From: Bacteroidales bacterium
GTDB taxonomy: Bacteria; Bacteroidota; Bacteroidia; Bacteroidales; Bacteroidaceae
DNA: 21,700 nucleotides
Assembly: GCA_004554665.1 (NCBI GenBank)
Contig: SFKY01000050.1
Coordinates: 1-21,700 of the forward strand
Reading direction: 5' to 3'
Numbering within the stretch: the first letter of the stretch is position 1; every line of letters begins with the position of its first letter. Both the position numbers and the translations under genes were made by a program. Below, piece after piece: positions 7,898 through 15,341 of this stretch. Under the pieces are notes generated by a model, which ran no database searches, was not told the origin of the DNA, and worked only from the letters and a program-made list of their open reading frames with translations.

Positions 7898-9231
7898 CCC
7901 TCAACCAGTTTTCGTTCGGCCTCGGTCACCTGCTCAAAGTGGAATCCGCATAGTGTCTCCTGCATCAGGGCGGCCACCTGCTCATTGCACAAGTTGCCCA
8001 TAGATCCCTCGTGGGTGTGGTGGATGTTGCGGTCGGCACAGAAAGTGCCGGCTTCTATCTCCAGTCCCACTTTCTTATAGGCATCGCGGAACGGCATGCC
8101 AGCCGCTGCCAGACGGTTGACCTCCTCCACCGAGAACATGGGGTCGTAGAGGGCATTGTCGAGTATATGCTCGTTTACCGTCATCTTGTTGATGATGTAG
8201 GCAGCCATCTGCAGGCAGTCCTTCATCTCCTCAAAGGCAGGCAGGAACACCTCCTTGATGATCTGCAGGTCGCGGAAGTAGCCCACAGGCAGATTATTCA
8301 TGATGAGCATAATCTGCTGCGGCAGACTCTGCAGCTTGTTGCATTTGGCACGGATGAGTTCAAACACATCGGGATTCTTCTTATGAGGCATGATGCTCGA
8401 CCCCGTGGTACACTCCTTGGGCAGTTTGACGAAGTTGAAGTTCTGGCTGTTGAACAGACAGGCATCAAAGGCCATCTTGGCCACTGTCCCGGCCACCGTG
8501 GCCAAGGCAAAGGCCACATTGCGCTCCATCTTGCCACGACCCATCTGGGCATAAACCACATTGTAGTCCATCGTATCGAAGCCCAGTAGCTGCGTGGTCA
8601 GGGTACGGTTGAGCGGGAACGACGAACCGTAGCCTGCTGCCGAACCGAGCGGATTGCGATTGGTCATGCGATAGGCAGCCTGCAAGAAGAGCATGTCGTC
8701 GGCCAGCGACTCGGCATAGGCTCCAAACCACAGTCCGAAGCTCGACGGCATGGCTATCTGCAGATGCGTATAGCCTGGCATGAGCACATCGCGGTAACGT
8801 TCGCTCTGCTGCTGCAACTCATCAAACAGGCTCTTGACACCCTCCACCACCTCCATCAGTTCATGGCGTGTGAAGAGCTTGAGATCGACCAGCACCTGGT
8901 CGTTGCGCGACCTGCCCGAATGAATCTTCTTGCCCATATCGCCCAGCTTGCGGGTCAACATCAGTTCCACTTGTGAGTGTACATCCTCCACTCCGTCTTC
9001 TATGACAAACTGCCCTTGCTCGGCCAGCCGGTAGATATTGCGGAGCTCGGCCAGCAACGGACCCAGCTCATCGGCTTCCAACAGTCCTATCGACTCAAGC
9101 ATGGTGATATGGGCCATCGAGCCCATCACATCGTACTTGGCCAGATACAAGTCGAGCTCGCGGTCACGTCCTACGGTAAACCGCTCTATCTCTTTATTAA
9201 CCTCAAAGTCTTTCTCCCAGAGTTTGTTCAT
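7894..9231 (-). CDS. argH: Argininosuccinate lyase
   Basis: This 445-residue protein is near the usual ArgH length. It should split argininosuccinate into arginine and fumarate, the last step of arginine synthesis, in the cytoplasm. Family motifs are all present: HSGRSRNDQV (104-113), GYTHLQIAMPSS (153-164, with His156), and the fumarase/aspartase superfamily signature GSSIMPHKKNP (277-287) with the mobile-loop serine. The start at 9231 lies 9 bases after the stop of the SRPBCC gene; the stop overlaps the start of the Rieske-like lipoprotein. The C-terminus is a little shorter than in E. coli ArgH but no motif is lost. It is most likely transcribed from the pyrE promoter; no other arg gene is in the window. 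Confidence 0.96.
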   Translation of the reverse strand: MNKLWEKDFEVNKEIERFTVGRDRELDLYLAKYDVMGSMAHITMLESIGLLEADELGPLLAELRNIYRLAEQGQFVIEDGVEDVHSQVELMLTRKLGDMGKKIHSGRSRNDQVLVDLKLFTRHELMEVVEGVKSLFDELQQQSERYRDVLMPGYTHLQIAMPSSFGLWFGAYAESLADDMLFLQAAYRMTNRNPLGSAAGYGSSFPLNRTLTTQLLGFDTMDYNVVYAQMGRGKMERNVAFALATVAGTVAKMAFDACLFNSQNFNFVKLPKECTTGSSIMPHKKNPDVFELIRAKCNKLQSLPQQIMLIMNNLPVGYFRDLQIIKEVFLPAFEEMKDCLQMAAYIINKMTVNEHILDNALYDPMFSVEEVNRLAAAGMPFRDAYKKVGLEIEAGTFCADRNIHHTHEGSMGNLCNEQVAALMQETLCGFHFEQVTEAERKLVEG

Positions 9232-9240
9232 CTCGTTCTA

Positions 9241-9657
9241 TTACTCGTAATTAATCATCTGCAGCACGTCGGCAATCTTCTCAATTCCCTCCTGCAACGG
9301 TTTCTGCACCATTCCCTTGATAAAGGGATTCAGCTCGGCCTTGATGGTGAGCTTCATCTTGCACGAAGTCTCTGTCAGCGGCAACAGCTGTATCCAGAAA
9401 TTGAAGGGTAAAGGACTCTGTTCGGTCTCAAACTTGATGGTCTTTGGCTCCTCGCGGTCCACAATGTGGAGCCTGATCTCGCCCACCATCGGTGCCTTGA
9501 TGGCGATATGGTCGCTGTCGAACGAGAAATCTTCTATCTTGTCTTGCGGTATCCTGTCGCGGATACGCTCCAGATGGCTCAAATCGCTGAGACAACGGTA
9601 CACCGACGTCTGCGAGTGGGGTATCTCGCGTACGCTACTCTCAAACTTACTGCTCAT
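9241..9657 (-). CDS. SRPBCC/START-like superfamily small protein
   Basis: This 138-residue protein has no signal peptide and is likely cytoplasmic. The pattern fits a helix-grip SRPBCC fold: an initial strand (FESSVREIPHSQTSVYRCL), a helical stretch (DLSHLERIRDRIP), a run of beta strands from 40 to 107 (IKAPMVGEIRLHIVDREEPKTI), and a long C-terminal helix (PLQEGIEKIADVLQMINYE). Such folds bind hydrophobic ligands, but no ligand can be inferred here. It is separated by 14 bases from pyrE and by 9 bases from argH. The gene order pyrE-SRPBCC-argH is, from memory, common in Bacteroidales, so a shared need rather than chance is likely. Confidence 0.85.
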   Translation of the reverse strand: MSSKFESSVREIPHSQTSVYRCLSDLSHLERIRDRIPQDKIEDFSFDSDHIAIKAPMVGEIRLHIVDREEPKTIKFETEQSPLPFNFWIQLLPLTETSCKMKLTIKAELNPFIKGMVQKPLQEGIEKIADVLQMINYE

Positions 9658-9671
9658 ATTCGTGGTGCCAA

Positions 9672-10307
9672 TCAGAGTGAATAGTGTGCCGGATCCTTGC
9701 GCCAGCGGTGCAGGGTCTCTACATCCTCGGCAGCTATGTAGCCAGTCTCCAAAGCCTTGCTCACCACATGCTCATAGTCGGTCAGGGTGACAAGCTTCAC
9801 CTGGGCTGCGGCAAATGCTTCCTCGGCTACCGGGAACCCGTAGGTGTACGAAGCTACCATACCCACTACCTCAAAGCCGGCCTGGCGCAGCGCCTCCACA
9901 GCCTTGAGCGAGCTGCCGCCCGTAGAGATAAGGTCTTCTACCACCACTACCTTGGCTCCTTCGGGCAACTGGCCCTCAATCAGATTTCCCATACCGTGGT
10001 CTTTGGGTTTCGAGCGCACGTAGCAGAAAGGCAGATTCAGCTCATCGGCCACCAACGCACCCTGCGCAATGGCTCCTGTGGCCACACCTGCCACGGCAGT
10101 AGCCTCAGGGAAATTGGCCAGAATGGCATGCACCAGCTCCAGCTTTACATAACTACGCACTTCGGGGAACGAAAGGGTCTTGCGGTTGTCACAATAGAAA
10201 GGTGATTTCCATCCGGAAGCCCAAGTAAACGGGTCTTTCGGTTGCAGCTTGATTGCCTTGATGTCAAGGAGCTTGGATGCAAAATCCATCTTTATTTTAT
10301 CCATCAT
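9672..10307 (-). CDS. pyrE: Orotate phosphoribosyltransferase
   Basis: This 211-residue protein converts orotate and PRPP to orotidine 5'-phosphate in de novo pyrimidine synthesis. It carries the PRPP-binding loop VVVVEDLISTGGS (120-132) and the flexible catalytic loop VRSKPKDHGMGN (97-108). The N-terminal FTWASGWKSPFYCDNR (27-42) is typical of PyrE. Two consecutive ATG codons (10305-10307, 10302-10304) and a later one at M7 could each start translation; the first is used here. A promoter lies about 40 bases upstream. It is the first gene of the pyrE-SRPBCC-argH-lipoprotein operon, divergent from the PurF-like gene. Confidence 0.96.
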   Translation of the reverse strand: MMDKIKMDFASKLLDIKAIKLQPKDPFTWASGWKSPFYCDNRKTLSFPEVRSYVKLELVHAILANFPEATAVAGVATGAIAQGALVADELNLPFCYVRSKPKDHGMGNLIEGQLPEGAKVVVVEDLISTGGSSLKAVEALRQAGFEVVGMVASYTYGFPVAEEAFAAAQVKLVTLTDYEHVVSKALETGYIAAEDVETLHRWRKDPAHYSL

Positions 10308-10343
10308 TGTCTTTATTTATGGGTTATATATTTTTACATGCAA

Positions 10344-10374
10344 CAAAATTACATAAAAAATTGGAAAAGGCAAA
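10344..10374 (-). promoter_or_regulatory. Promoter of the pyrE operon
   Basis: On the minus strand TTTG (10371-10374) and TAATTTTG (10344-10351) are 19 bases apart, an excellent match to the Bacteroidetes -33/-7 consensus. The implied leader before the pyrE ATG is about 30 bases. Confidence 0.8.
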
Positions 10375-10383
10375 TAAAAAGTG

Positions 10384-10421
10384 ACAAATGTCTTTATATT
10401 GCCTGCTGATTAGACATTTGT
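10384..10421. promoter_or_regulatory. Inverted repeat between the divergent pyrE and PurF-like promoters
   Basis: ACAAATGTCT (10384-10393) is repeated in perfect inverse at 10412-10421 with an 18-base gap. It lies 10 bases upstream of the pyrE -33 element. Its position suggests a regulator binding site, but an RNA hairpin cannot be excluded. The rest of the 316-base gap (10422-10551) shows no gene. Confidence 0.4.
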
Positions 10422-10551
10422 GAAGAAACTAAATACAGTTTACGAATGAATACCTGGTTAGAACGACTAAATTCCTTACCCTTAATCGTGTCAGGTCTTT
10501 AACAAGTAATGCATAAAGAACGCATATGGCATCAAAAAAAGCGGAGATTTC

Positions 10552-10582
10552 TTGTATAATTATCAAACTGTTTTTACCTTTG
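10552..10582 (+). promoter_or_regulatory. Promoter of the PurF-like gene
   Basis: TTG (10552-10554) and TACCTTTG (10575-10582) are 20 bases apart, matching the Bacteroidetes consensus. The implied leader is about 35 bases before the ATG at 10624. Confidence 0.8.
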
Positions 10583-10623
10583 CACCCGGAAATATTACAC
10601 GAACATAAAGTTTCATTTACACA

Positions 10624-12057
10624 ATGGGCGGCTTTTTTGGAACCATCGCTAAGAGCGATTGCGTGAACGACCTGTTTTACGGCACCGATTACAATTCACA
10701 CCTCGGCACCAAGCGCGCAGGTATGGTTACACTGGATAACGAACGCGGCTTTTGCCGCTCCATACACAATCTGGAACGCGACTATTTCAGATCTAAGTTT
10801 GAAGACGAACTCGACAAGTTTTATGGCAACAAGGGCTTGGGTGTCATCAGCGACACCGACCCGCAGCCTATCATCGTCAATTCGCATCTTGGACGCTATG
10901 CTGTAGTGACAGTAGCCAAGATCAACAACCTCCGCGAGATTGCCGATGAACTCTTGGCGCAGCGCATGCACCTGAGTGAGATGTCTGCCAACAAGATTAA
11001 CCAGACGGAACTGGTGGCACTCACCATCAACATGGGCAACACGTTTACAGAAGGTATCAACAGACTGTTCGACAGGATAGACGGCTCGTGCTCCCTGCTC
11101 ATTCTCACCGAGGACGGAATCATTGCCGCCCGCGACAGATGGGGACGCACTCCTATTGTCATCGGACAGAAAGAAGGTGCTTACGCCGTGACCAGCGAAA
11201 CTGCCTCTTTCCCCAACCTTGACTACCGACGTGTACGCGATGTAGGCCCCGGCGAGATTGTACGCCTCACCGCCGACGGCATAGAGGTGATGCAGGAGCC
11301 TCAGGAGCAACAGCAGATTTGCTCCTTCCTGTGGGTGTACTACGGATTCCCCACAAGCGAATACGAGGGCATCAACGTGGAATATGTACGCGAGACCAAT
11401 GGCCGCATGATGGGTGAGGAAGACGATACCGAAGCCGACCTGGTCTGCGGTATTCCCGACTCGGGCGTGGGCATGGCACTGGGTTACGCCGAGGGGCACC
11501 ACATCCCCTACAAGCGGGCGGTGCTGAAATACACCCCCACATGGCCTCGGTCGTTTACACCGTCAAGCCAATCGCGCCGCGATCTTGTCGCCAAGATGAA
11601 GCTCATCCCCAACCGCAGCATTCTCACGGGAGAGCGTGTGGTCTTCTGTGACGATTCGATCGTCAGAGGTACCCAGTTGCGCGACAATGTCCGCATGTTT
11701 TACGAGTATGGTGCCCGAGAGGTACACGGCCGTATCTCCTGCCCACCCTTGGTTTACGGATGTCCGTTTATTGGCTTCACTTCCTCCAAGAGTGATATGG
11801 AACTCATTACACGTCGTATCATCAACGACTTTGAGGGCGAAGCCAACAGCGAGGAATTGCTGCAGCGGTACACCAAAACCGACTCACCCGAATACAAGCG
11901 CATGGTGGATGAGATTGCCAAGAGACTTGGGCTCTCTTCACTGAAATTCAACAAGATTGAGACGCTGGTCAAGTCTATCGGCCTTCCTAAGGAAAAAATC
12001 TGTACCCACTGCTTCGACGGCACAGGATGCCCACTCAAGCAGAAGTGCGGGAAATAA
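10624..12057 (+). CDS. PurF-family amidophosphoribosyltransferase homologue with degenerate glutaminase domain
   Basis: This 477-residue protein has the PurF layout: an N-terminal Ntn-type domain (about 1-230) and a type I phosphoribosyltransferase domain (about 250-440). The PRPP loop VVFCDDSIVRGTQ (339-351) is intact. Cysteines at 233, 380, 460 and 463 fall where Bacillus-type PurF binds its 4Fe-4S cluster; C469 and C475 add to a Cys-rich tail. PurF normally exposes Cys1 as glutaminase nucleophile after Met removal, but here the protein begins MGGFFGTIAK, with Gly at that place. The HVRYPT-type Arg loop is shortened to VISDTD, and the HNG oxyanion motif reads KIN. Glutamine hydrolysis should be lost, so it may use free ammonia, an amidotransferase partner, or act in another phosphoribosyl reaction (inference). 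It is monocistronic, with its own promoter and terminator. No purF symbol is given because the canonical activity is doubtful. Confidence 0.9.
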   Translation: MGGFFGTIAKSDCVNDLFYGTDYNSHLGTKRAGMVTLDNERGFCRSIHNLERDYFRSKFEDELDKFYGNKGLGVISDTDPQPIIVNSHLGRYAVVTVAKINNLREIADELLAQRMHLSEMSANKINQTELVALTINMGNTFTEGINRLFDRIDGSCSLLILTEDGIIAARDRWGRTPIVIGQKEGAYAVTSETASFPNLDYRRVRDVGPGEIVRLTADGIEVMQEPQEQQQICSFLWVYYGFPTSEYEGINVEYVRETNGRMMGEEDDTEADLVCGIPDSGVGMALGYAEGHHIPYKRAVLKYTPTWPRSFTPSSQSRRDLVAKMKLIPNRSILTGERVVFCDDSIVRGTQLRDNVRMFYEYGAREVHGRISCPPLVYGCPFIGFTSSKSDMELITRRIINDFEGEANSEELLQRYTKTDSPEYKRMVDEIAKRLGLSSLKFNKIETLVKSIGLPKEKICTHCFDGTGCPLKQKCGK

Positions 12058-12083
12058 ACTGCCACATAGCAGATACTTACTAT

Positions 12084-12117
12084 TACGGGCAAGAAACTAC
12101 GTGGTTTCTTGCCCGTA
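12084..12117 (+). terminator. Terminator of the PurF-like gene
   Basis: Arms 12084-12097 and 12104-12117 (TACGGGCAAGAAAC and its complement) give a perfect 14-bp stem with a 6-base loop, followed by TTGCTTTTA. It starts 27 bases after the stop codon. Confidence 0.85.
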
Positions 12118-12284
12118 TTGCTTTTATGGAAAACCGCCATTAGAGTCAGCTAAAATATTGACTAATGATCGATTTTTAGTTGTATCATAAGCACTTACAC
12201 CATTATTGATTTTACGTTACGTAATATTCATAATGGTTACATAGATAACAAATCATTTTAGTGTATGCAAGTGATAAAACAAAA

Positions 12285-12340
12285 AAGATAAAGGAGTAAG
12301 AGAAAAAACGGCTATCCATTTTCCCTTACTCCTTTATCTT
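12285..12340 (-). terminator. Intrinsic terminator of the acpP-fabF-rnc operon
   Basis: Arms 12285-12300 and 12325-12340 (AAGATAAAGGAGTAAG and its complement) are perfectly paired over 16 bp. GAAAA/TTTTC can extend the stem inwards after one mismatch. On the minus strand it ends in CTTTTTTGTTTTATC, a good T-tract, about 20 bases after the rnc stop. The 167 bases between this and the PurF-like terminator hold no recognisable gene. Confidence 0.85.
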
Positions 12341-12359
12341 TATGGTCTGTAGGCTGTAT

Positions 12360-13391
12360 CTACCGGGCTTCGCCAAAGGCTTCGGCCTCGGCAGCAGCAA
12401 TGATTTCCTCGCGACTCATGGCCTTGGCACTGATATCGCTCAGGTCAAACTCATTGTCTTCATCGGTTTCTGTCTCTTCCGCCACCGCTTGTTCACGACG
12501 AGAGGGAGCCTGCACGCTATCTTCACGGCCATCGTCCTCAAAAGATTGGCTCACAATGATAAAATCGTCCTTCTCCTCCGTGTCAGGCACCTTCTCCACA
12601 GGCTCCTCCTCCATTTTGGTACGGTTGGCCTTGGCATCGAAGATGCAGTCTATAAACTGTGGTTCGCGCTTGAGTTTCTCCAGCGTGAGTTTGGCCGCTA
12701 TCTGCTGGCTCTCCTTCTTGCTGTAGCCTTGCCCACTGCATCCCTCTACGGTCTCCAGTATCACCTGATAGCTGAAGACAGGGCTACCGCCTTTCTCCAC
12801 TCGCTGCTGAAGGAGCTTAAATTCGATTTTTACGCGATTTTTCTGGCTCCACTCGATGAGTTTGCTCTTAAAGTTCACTTCCTTATAGGCCAGCTTGTCG
12901 ATGTTGATCATCTTCGACAGGATGCGATTCTTCATGAATTTCATGCACGCATCATATCCCTGGTCGAGATAGATGGCACCCACCAGCGCCTCGAAGGCGT
13001 TGCCGCCCATATAGCTGTTGTGCGACGAACTGTGTCCGTTGGAGAGGATGAGCTGGTTGATACCCATCTCCTGCGACAACTTGTTGAGTGTATCGCGCTG
13101 TACCAGTTTGGAACGGGTATTGGTGAGAAATCCCTCCCGCTTACCGGGAAAATGCTGATAGACGATGTCGCCCACGATGGCATCGAGGATGGCGTCGCCA
13201 AGAAATTCGAGCCGCTCATTGTTCACTGGCTTCCCTTTCTTGTTGCGGTGCATGATGCTCTTGTGCATCAAGGCCATCTTGTAATAACTGATATCGTGGG
13301 GATAGAATCCGATGATTTGGTACAAAGACAAATAAAGCTCCTTATCCTTGCGGAAAGAGAGCTTTATCCTGTCAATAATGTTATTCAGCAT
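12360..13391 (-). CDS. rnc: Ribonuclease III with long acidic C-terminal tail
   Basis: This 343-residue protein cuts double-stranded RNA and matures rRNA in the cytoplasm. The RNase III signature NERLEFLGDA is at 58-67 (acidic residues E59, E62, D66). The second metal-site motif reads GGNAFEALVGAIYLD (129-143), giving E134 but Asn131 where E. coli D114 and Aquifex D107 lie. A double-stranded RNA-binding domain covers about 174-242, ending in the lysine-rich GYSKKESQQIAAKLTLEKL. Residues 243-343 are an extra tail, mostly Glu, Asp, Ser and Ala, absent from E. coli RNase III (226 residues) and probably disordered. The start overlaps the 3' end of fabF by 11 bases. It is the last gene of the acpP-fabF-rnc operon. 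Confidence 0.95.
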   Translation of the reverse strand: MLNNIIDRIKLSFRKDKELYLSLYQIIGFYPHDISYYKMALMHKSIMHRNKKGKPVNNERLEFLGDAILDAIVGDIVYQHFPGKREGFLTNTRSKLVQRDTLNKLSQEMGINQLILSNGHSSSHNSYMGGNAFEALVGAIYLDQGYDACMKFMKNRILSKMINIDKLAYKEVNFKSKLIEWSQKNRVKIEFKLLQQRVEKGGSPVFSYQVILETVEGCSGQGYSKKESQQIAAKLTLEKLKREPQFIDCIFDAKANRTKMEEEPVEKVPDTEEKDDFIIVSQSFEDDGREDSVQAPSRREQAVAEETETDEDNEFDLSDISAKAMSREEIIAAAEAEAFGEAR

Positions 13392-14643
13392 ACTTCTTGA
13401 ATACTACGCAAGCATTGTGTCCACCAAAACCAAATGTGTTACTGATGGCGGCACGCACCTCGCGTTTCTGTGCCTGGTTGAAGGTGAAGTTGAGATTGTA
13501 ATCCAACTCGGGATCCTCGTCGCCCTCCTCGTGGTTGATGGTAGGCGGCACAATATCGTTCTTTACGCTCAACACACAAGCCATTGCCTCTACAGCACCG
13601 GCAGCACCCAGCAAGTGACCCGTCATAGACTTGGTAGACGAGATGTTCAACTTGTAGGCAGCATCTCCAAAGACAGCCTTGATGGCCTTGGCCTCAGAGA
13701 TATCACCCACGTGGGTGGATGTACCGTGGACATTGATATAGTCGATATCCTCCGGTTTCAGTCCGGCATCCTGAAGTGCGGCTTCCATCACCAACTTGGC
13801 ACCCAGACCTTCCGGATGTGAGGCTGTGATGTGATGTGCGTCGGCACTCTCACCCTCACCTACCATCTCGGCATAAATCTTGGCACCACGGGCCTTGGCA
13901 TGCTCCAACTCTTCCAGTATCAAACAGCCGGCACCCTCGCCCATGATGAATCCGTCGCGGCTGGCACTAAACGGCCTTGAAGCGTGCTCGGGATCGTCAT
14001 TGCGTGTAGACAGGGCTTTCATGGCGTTGAATCCGCCGACACCGCAAGCGCAGATGGCACTCTCGGCACCTCCGCTGACGATGATGTTGGCCTTGCCCAG
14101 ACGAATGAGGTTGAAGGCGTCTGCCAATGCGTTGCTCGAAGAGGCGCAAGCCGACGTGGTGGTATAGTTGGGGCCACGGAATCCGAAGAGGATAGAGATA
14201 TGGCCTGAAGCGATATCGGCAATCATCTTGGGGATGAAGAACGGATTAAACTTGGGACCGTCCTCCTTGTGTGCGCCATAGTAGCTCACCTCGTCCTCAA
14301 AAGTCTTGATACCACCGATACCAACACCGTAAACCACGCCGATACGATCCTTGTCTTCATTCTCCAGATCGATACCGGCATCCTTTACACCCTGAATGGC
14401 CGAGATAAGGGCCAACTGGGCGTAGCGGTCGAGTTTGCGGGCCTCCTTGCGGTCAATCCACTCATTGACATTGAGATTCTTGACCTCGCAGGCAAATTGT
14501 GTTTTAAACTTGGATGCGTCGAATTGTGTAATGGGTGCGGCACCGCTCTTACCGGCCAACATGGCTTCCCATGTCTCCTCTGCGCTATTGCCCAGCGGCG
14601 TCACGGCGCCTAAACCTGTTACTACTACTCTTTTTAATTCCAT
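13381..14643 (-). CDS. fabF: Beta-ketoacyl-ACP synthase II
   Basis: This 420-residue protein condenses malonyl-ACP with acyl-ACP in fatty-acid elongation. The catalytic triad of the KAS II family is present: Cys166 in TTTSACASSS (161-170), His306 in NVHGTST (304-310), and His343 in SMTGHLLGAAGA (339-350). It has the full length of E. coli FabF. The ATG follows the acpP stop with no gap, so the two are translationally coupled and expressed with the carrier protein they use. The 3' end overlaps rnc by 11 bases. Confidence 0.97.
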   Translation of the reverse strand: MELKRVVVTGLGAVTPLGNSAEETWEAMLAGKSGAAPITQFDASKFKTQFACEVKNLNVNEWIDRKEARKLDRYAQLALISAIQGVKDAGIDLENEDKDRIGVVYGVGIGGIKTFEDEVSYYGAHKEDGPKFNPFFIPKMIADIASGHISILFGFRGPNYTTTSACASSSNALADAFNLIRLGKANIIVSGGAESAICACGVGGFNAMKALSTRNDDPEHASRPFSASRDGFIMGEGAGCLILEELEHAKARGAKIYAEMVGEGESADAHHITASHPEGLGAKLVMEAALQDAGLKPEDIDYINVHGTSTHVGDISEAKAIKAVFGDAAYKLNISSTKSMTGHLLGAAGAVEAMACVLSVKNDIVPPTINHEEGDEDPELDYNLNFTFNQAQKREVRAAISNTFGFGGHNACVVFKKYAE

Positions 14644-14880
14644 TTACTTTACGTTTCCTTCGATATAGCTAATAGCGTCGCCTACAGTCTGGATAGTCTC
14701 AGCCTTGTCATCGGGGATAGAGATACCAAACTCCTTCTCGAACTCCATAATCAGCTCTACTGTATCCAGTGAATCAGCACCGAGGTCATTGGTGAAGCTT
14801 GCTTCAGCCTTTACATCTGCCTCATCTACACCGAGTTTGTCTACGATAATAGCTACTACTTTGCTTTCAATTTCTGACAT
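14644..14880 (-). CDS. acpP: Acyl carrier protein
   Basis: This 78-residue acidic helical protein carries growing acyl chains on 4'-phosphopantetheine attached to Ser37 in LGADSLDTVEL (33-43), the standard attachment motif. The helix II sequence DTVELIMEFEKEFGISIPDD is highly conserved in the family. It is first in the acpP-fabF-rnc operon, with a promoter about 50 bases upstream. The stop codon abuts the fabF ATG. Confidence 0.98.
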   Translation of the reverse strand: MSEIESKVVAIIVDKLGVDEADVKAEASFTNDLGADSLDTVELIMEFEKEFGISIPDDKAETIQTVGDAISYIEGNVK

Positions 14881-14932
14881 AATTGTAACTTTTAAATTGT
14901 TTATAATAAATTTCTAACTCAATTTCTGGCTG

Positions 14933-14964
14933 CAAAGGAACGAATTTTTATTCATTCTGGCAAA
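14933..14964 (-). promoter_or_regulatory. Probable promoter of acpP-fabF-rnc
   Basis: On the minus strand TTTG (14961-14964) and TTCCTTTG (14933-14940) are 20 bases apart. The -7 element has T in place of A at its second base (consensus TAnnTTTG). The leader would be about 45 bases, long for this window. Confidence 0.6.
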
Positions 14965-15142
14965 TTTTTTGATGAAAAAACCGCTTGATATTGCACACAT
15001 GTATATAGTTTGTGCATATTTTTGGCGTTTCTATTGATATAAAATAGCTTTTGAAACGTTAGCTTATCTTTTTTCAAGGCATTGTGTACGTACCCAGAAC
15101 ATGCTTCCAGCAGGCTGCAGCAGGCATTTCGGCACCGTACTG

Positions 15143-15230
15143 CAACTGCCGTACGACCGTCTTCCAATTGCGATACGCCCGAATGGCAGTTGCTGTACGC
15201 CCGAACGGCAACTGCCGTACGCCCACCATC
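15143..15230. repeat. Four tandem units of a 22-bp degenerate repeat
   Basis: Four consecutive 22-base units begin at 15143, 15165, 15187 and 15209. They share the pattern CArYTGCnrTACGmCC followed by a variable 5-6 bases. Units 3 and 4 agree best: CAGTTGCTGTACGCCC and CAACTGCCGTACGCCC. Unit ends contain near-palindromes such as CGGCAACTGCCG, so hairpins can form. The unit length is not a multiple of three and ORFs across it look spurious (GRTAVAVR-type repeats in one frame, GSCRSGVQQLPFGR in another). It occupies the 460-base acpP to symporter gap; 14965-15142 in the same gap shows nothing I can name. Confidence 0.75.
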
Positions 15231-15274
15231 TGCCGTCACCACCACCGCAAACGATGAAAAACAGAGACAGATCC

Positions 15275-15305
15275 TTGTCTATTTTATAAAGAATGTATAA
15301 TTTTG
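15275..15305 (+). promoter_or_regulatory. Promoter of the bile acid:sodium symporter family gene
   Basis: TTG (15275-15277) and TAATTTTG (15298-15305) are 20 bases apart. The start codon at 15342 would have a leader of about 30 bases. Confidence 0.78.
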
Positions 15306-15341
15306 TAATCGCAAAAAGCATATTGGCAAGTTAGTAATGGT

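Noticed and set aside
10452..10496. Riboswitch-like fold (ACCTG...CAGGT) upstream of the PurF-like gene
   Set aside because: It lies upstream of the predicted transcription start, pairs over only a few bases with uneven loops, and matches no riboswitch I recognise.
12241..12284. Small palindromes and AT-rich stretch after the PurF-like terminator
   Set aside because: They are short and imperfect, and expected by chance in AT-rich sequence.
12342..13400. 352-codon plus-strand ORF opposite rnc
   Set aside because: It mirrors rnc almost exactly, and the rnc frame has full RNase III motifs.
15143..15230. CRISPR array
   Set aside because: The units are contiguous and degenerate with no spacers of constant length, and there are no cas genes nearby.
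14952..15321. Minus-strand ORFs with GRTAVAVR / GSCRSGVQQLP repeats
   Set aside because: They arise from the 22-bp tandem repeat read in different frames; the unit is not a multiple of three and no start signals are visible.
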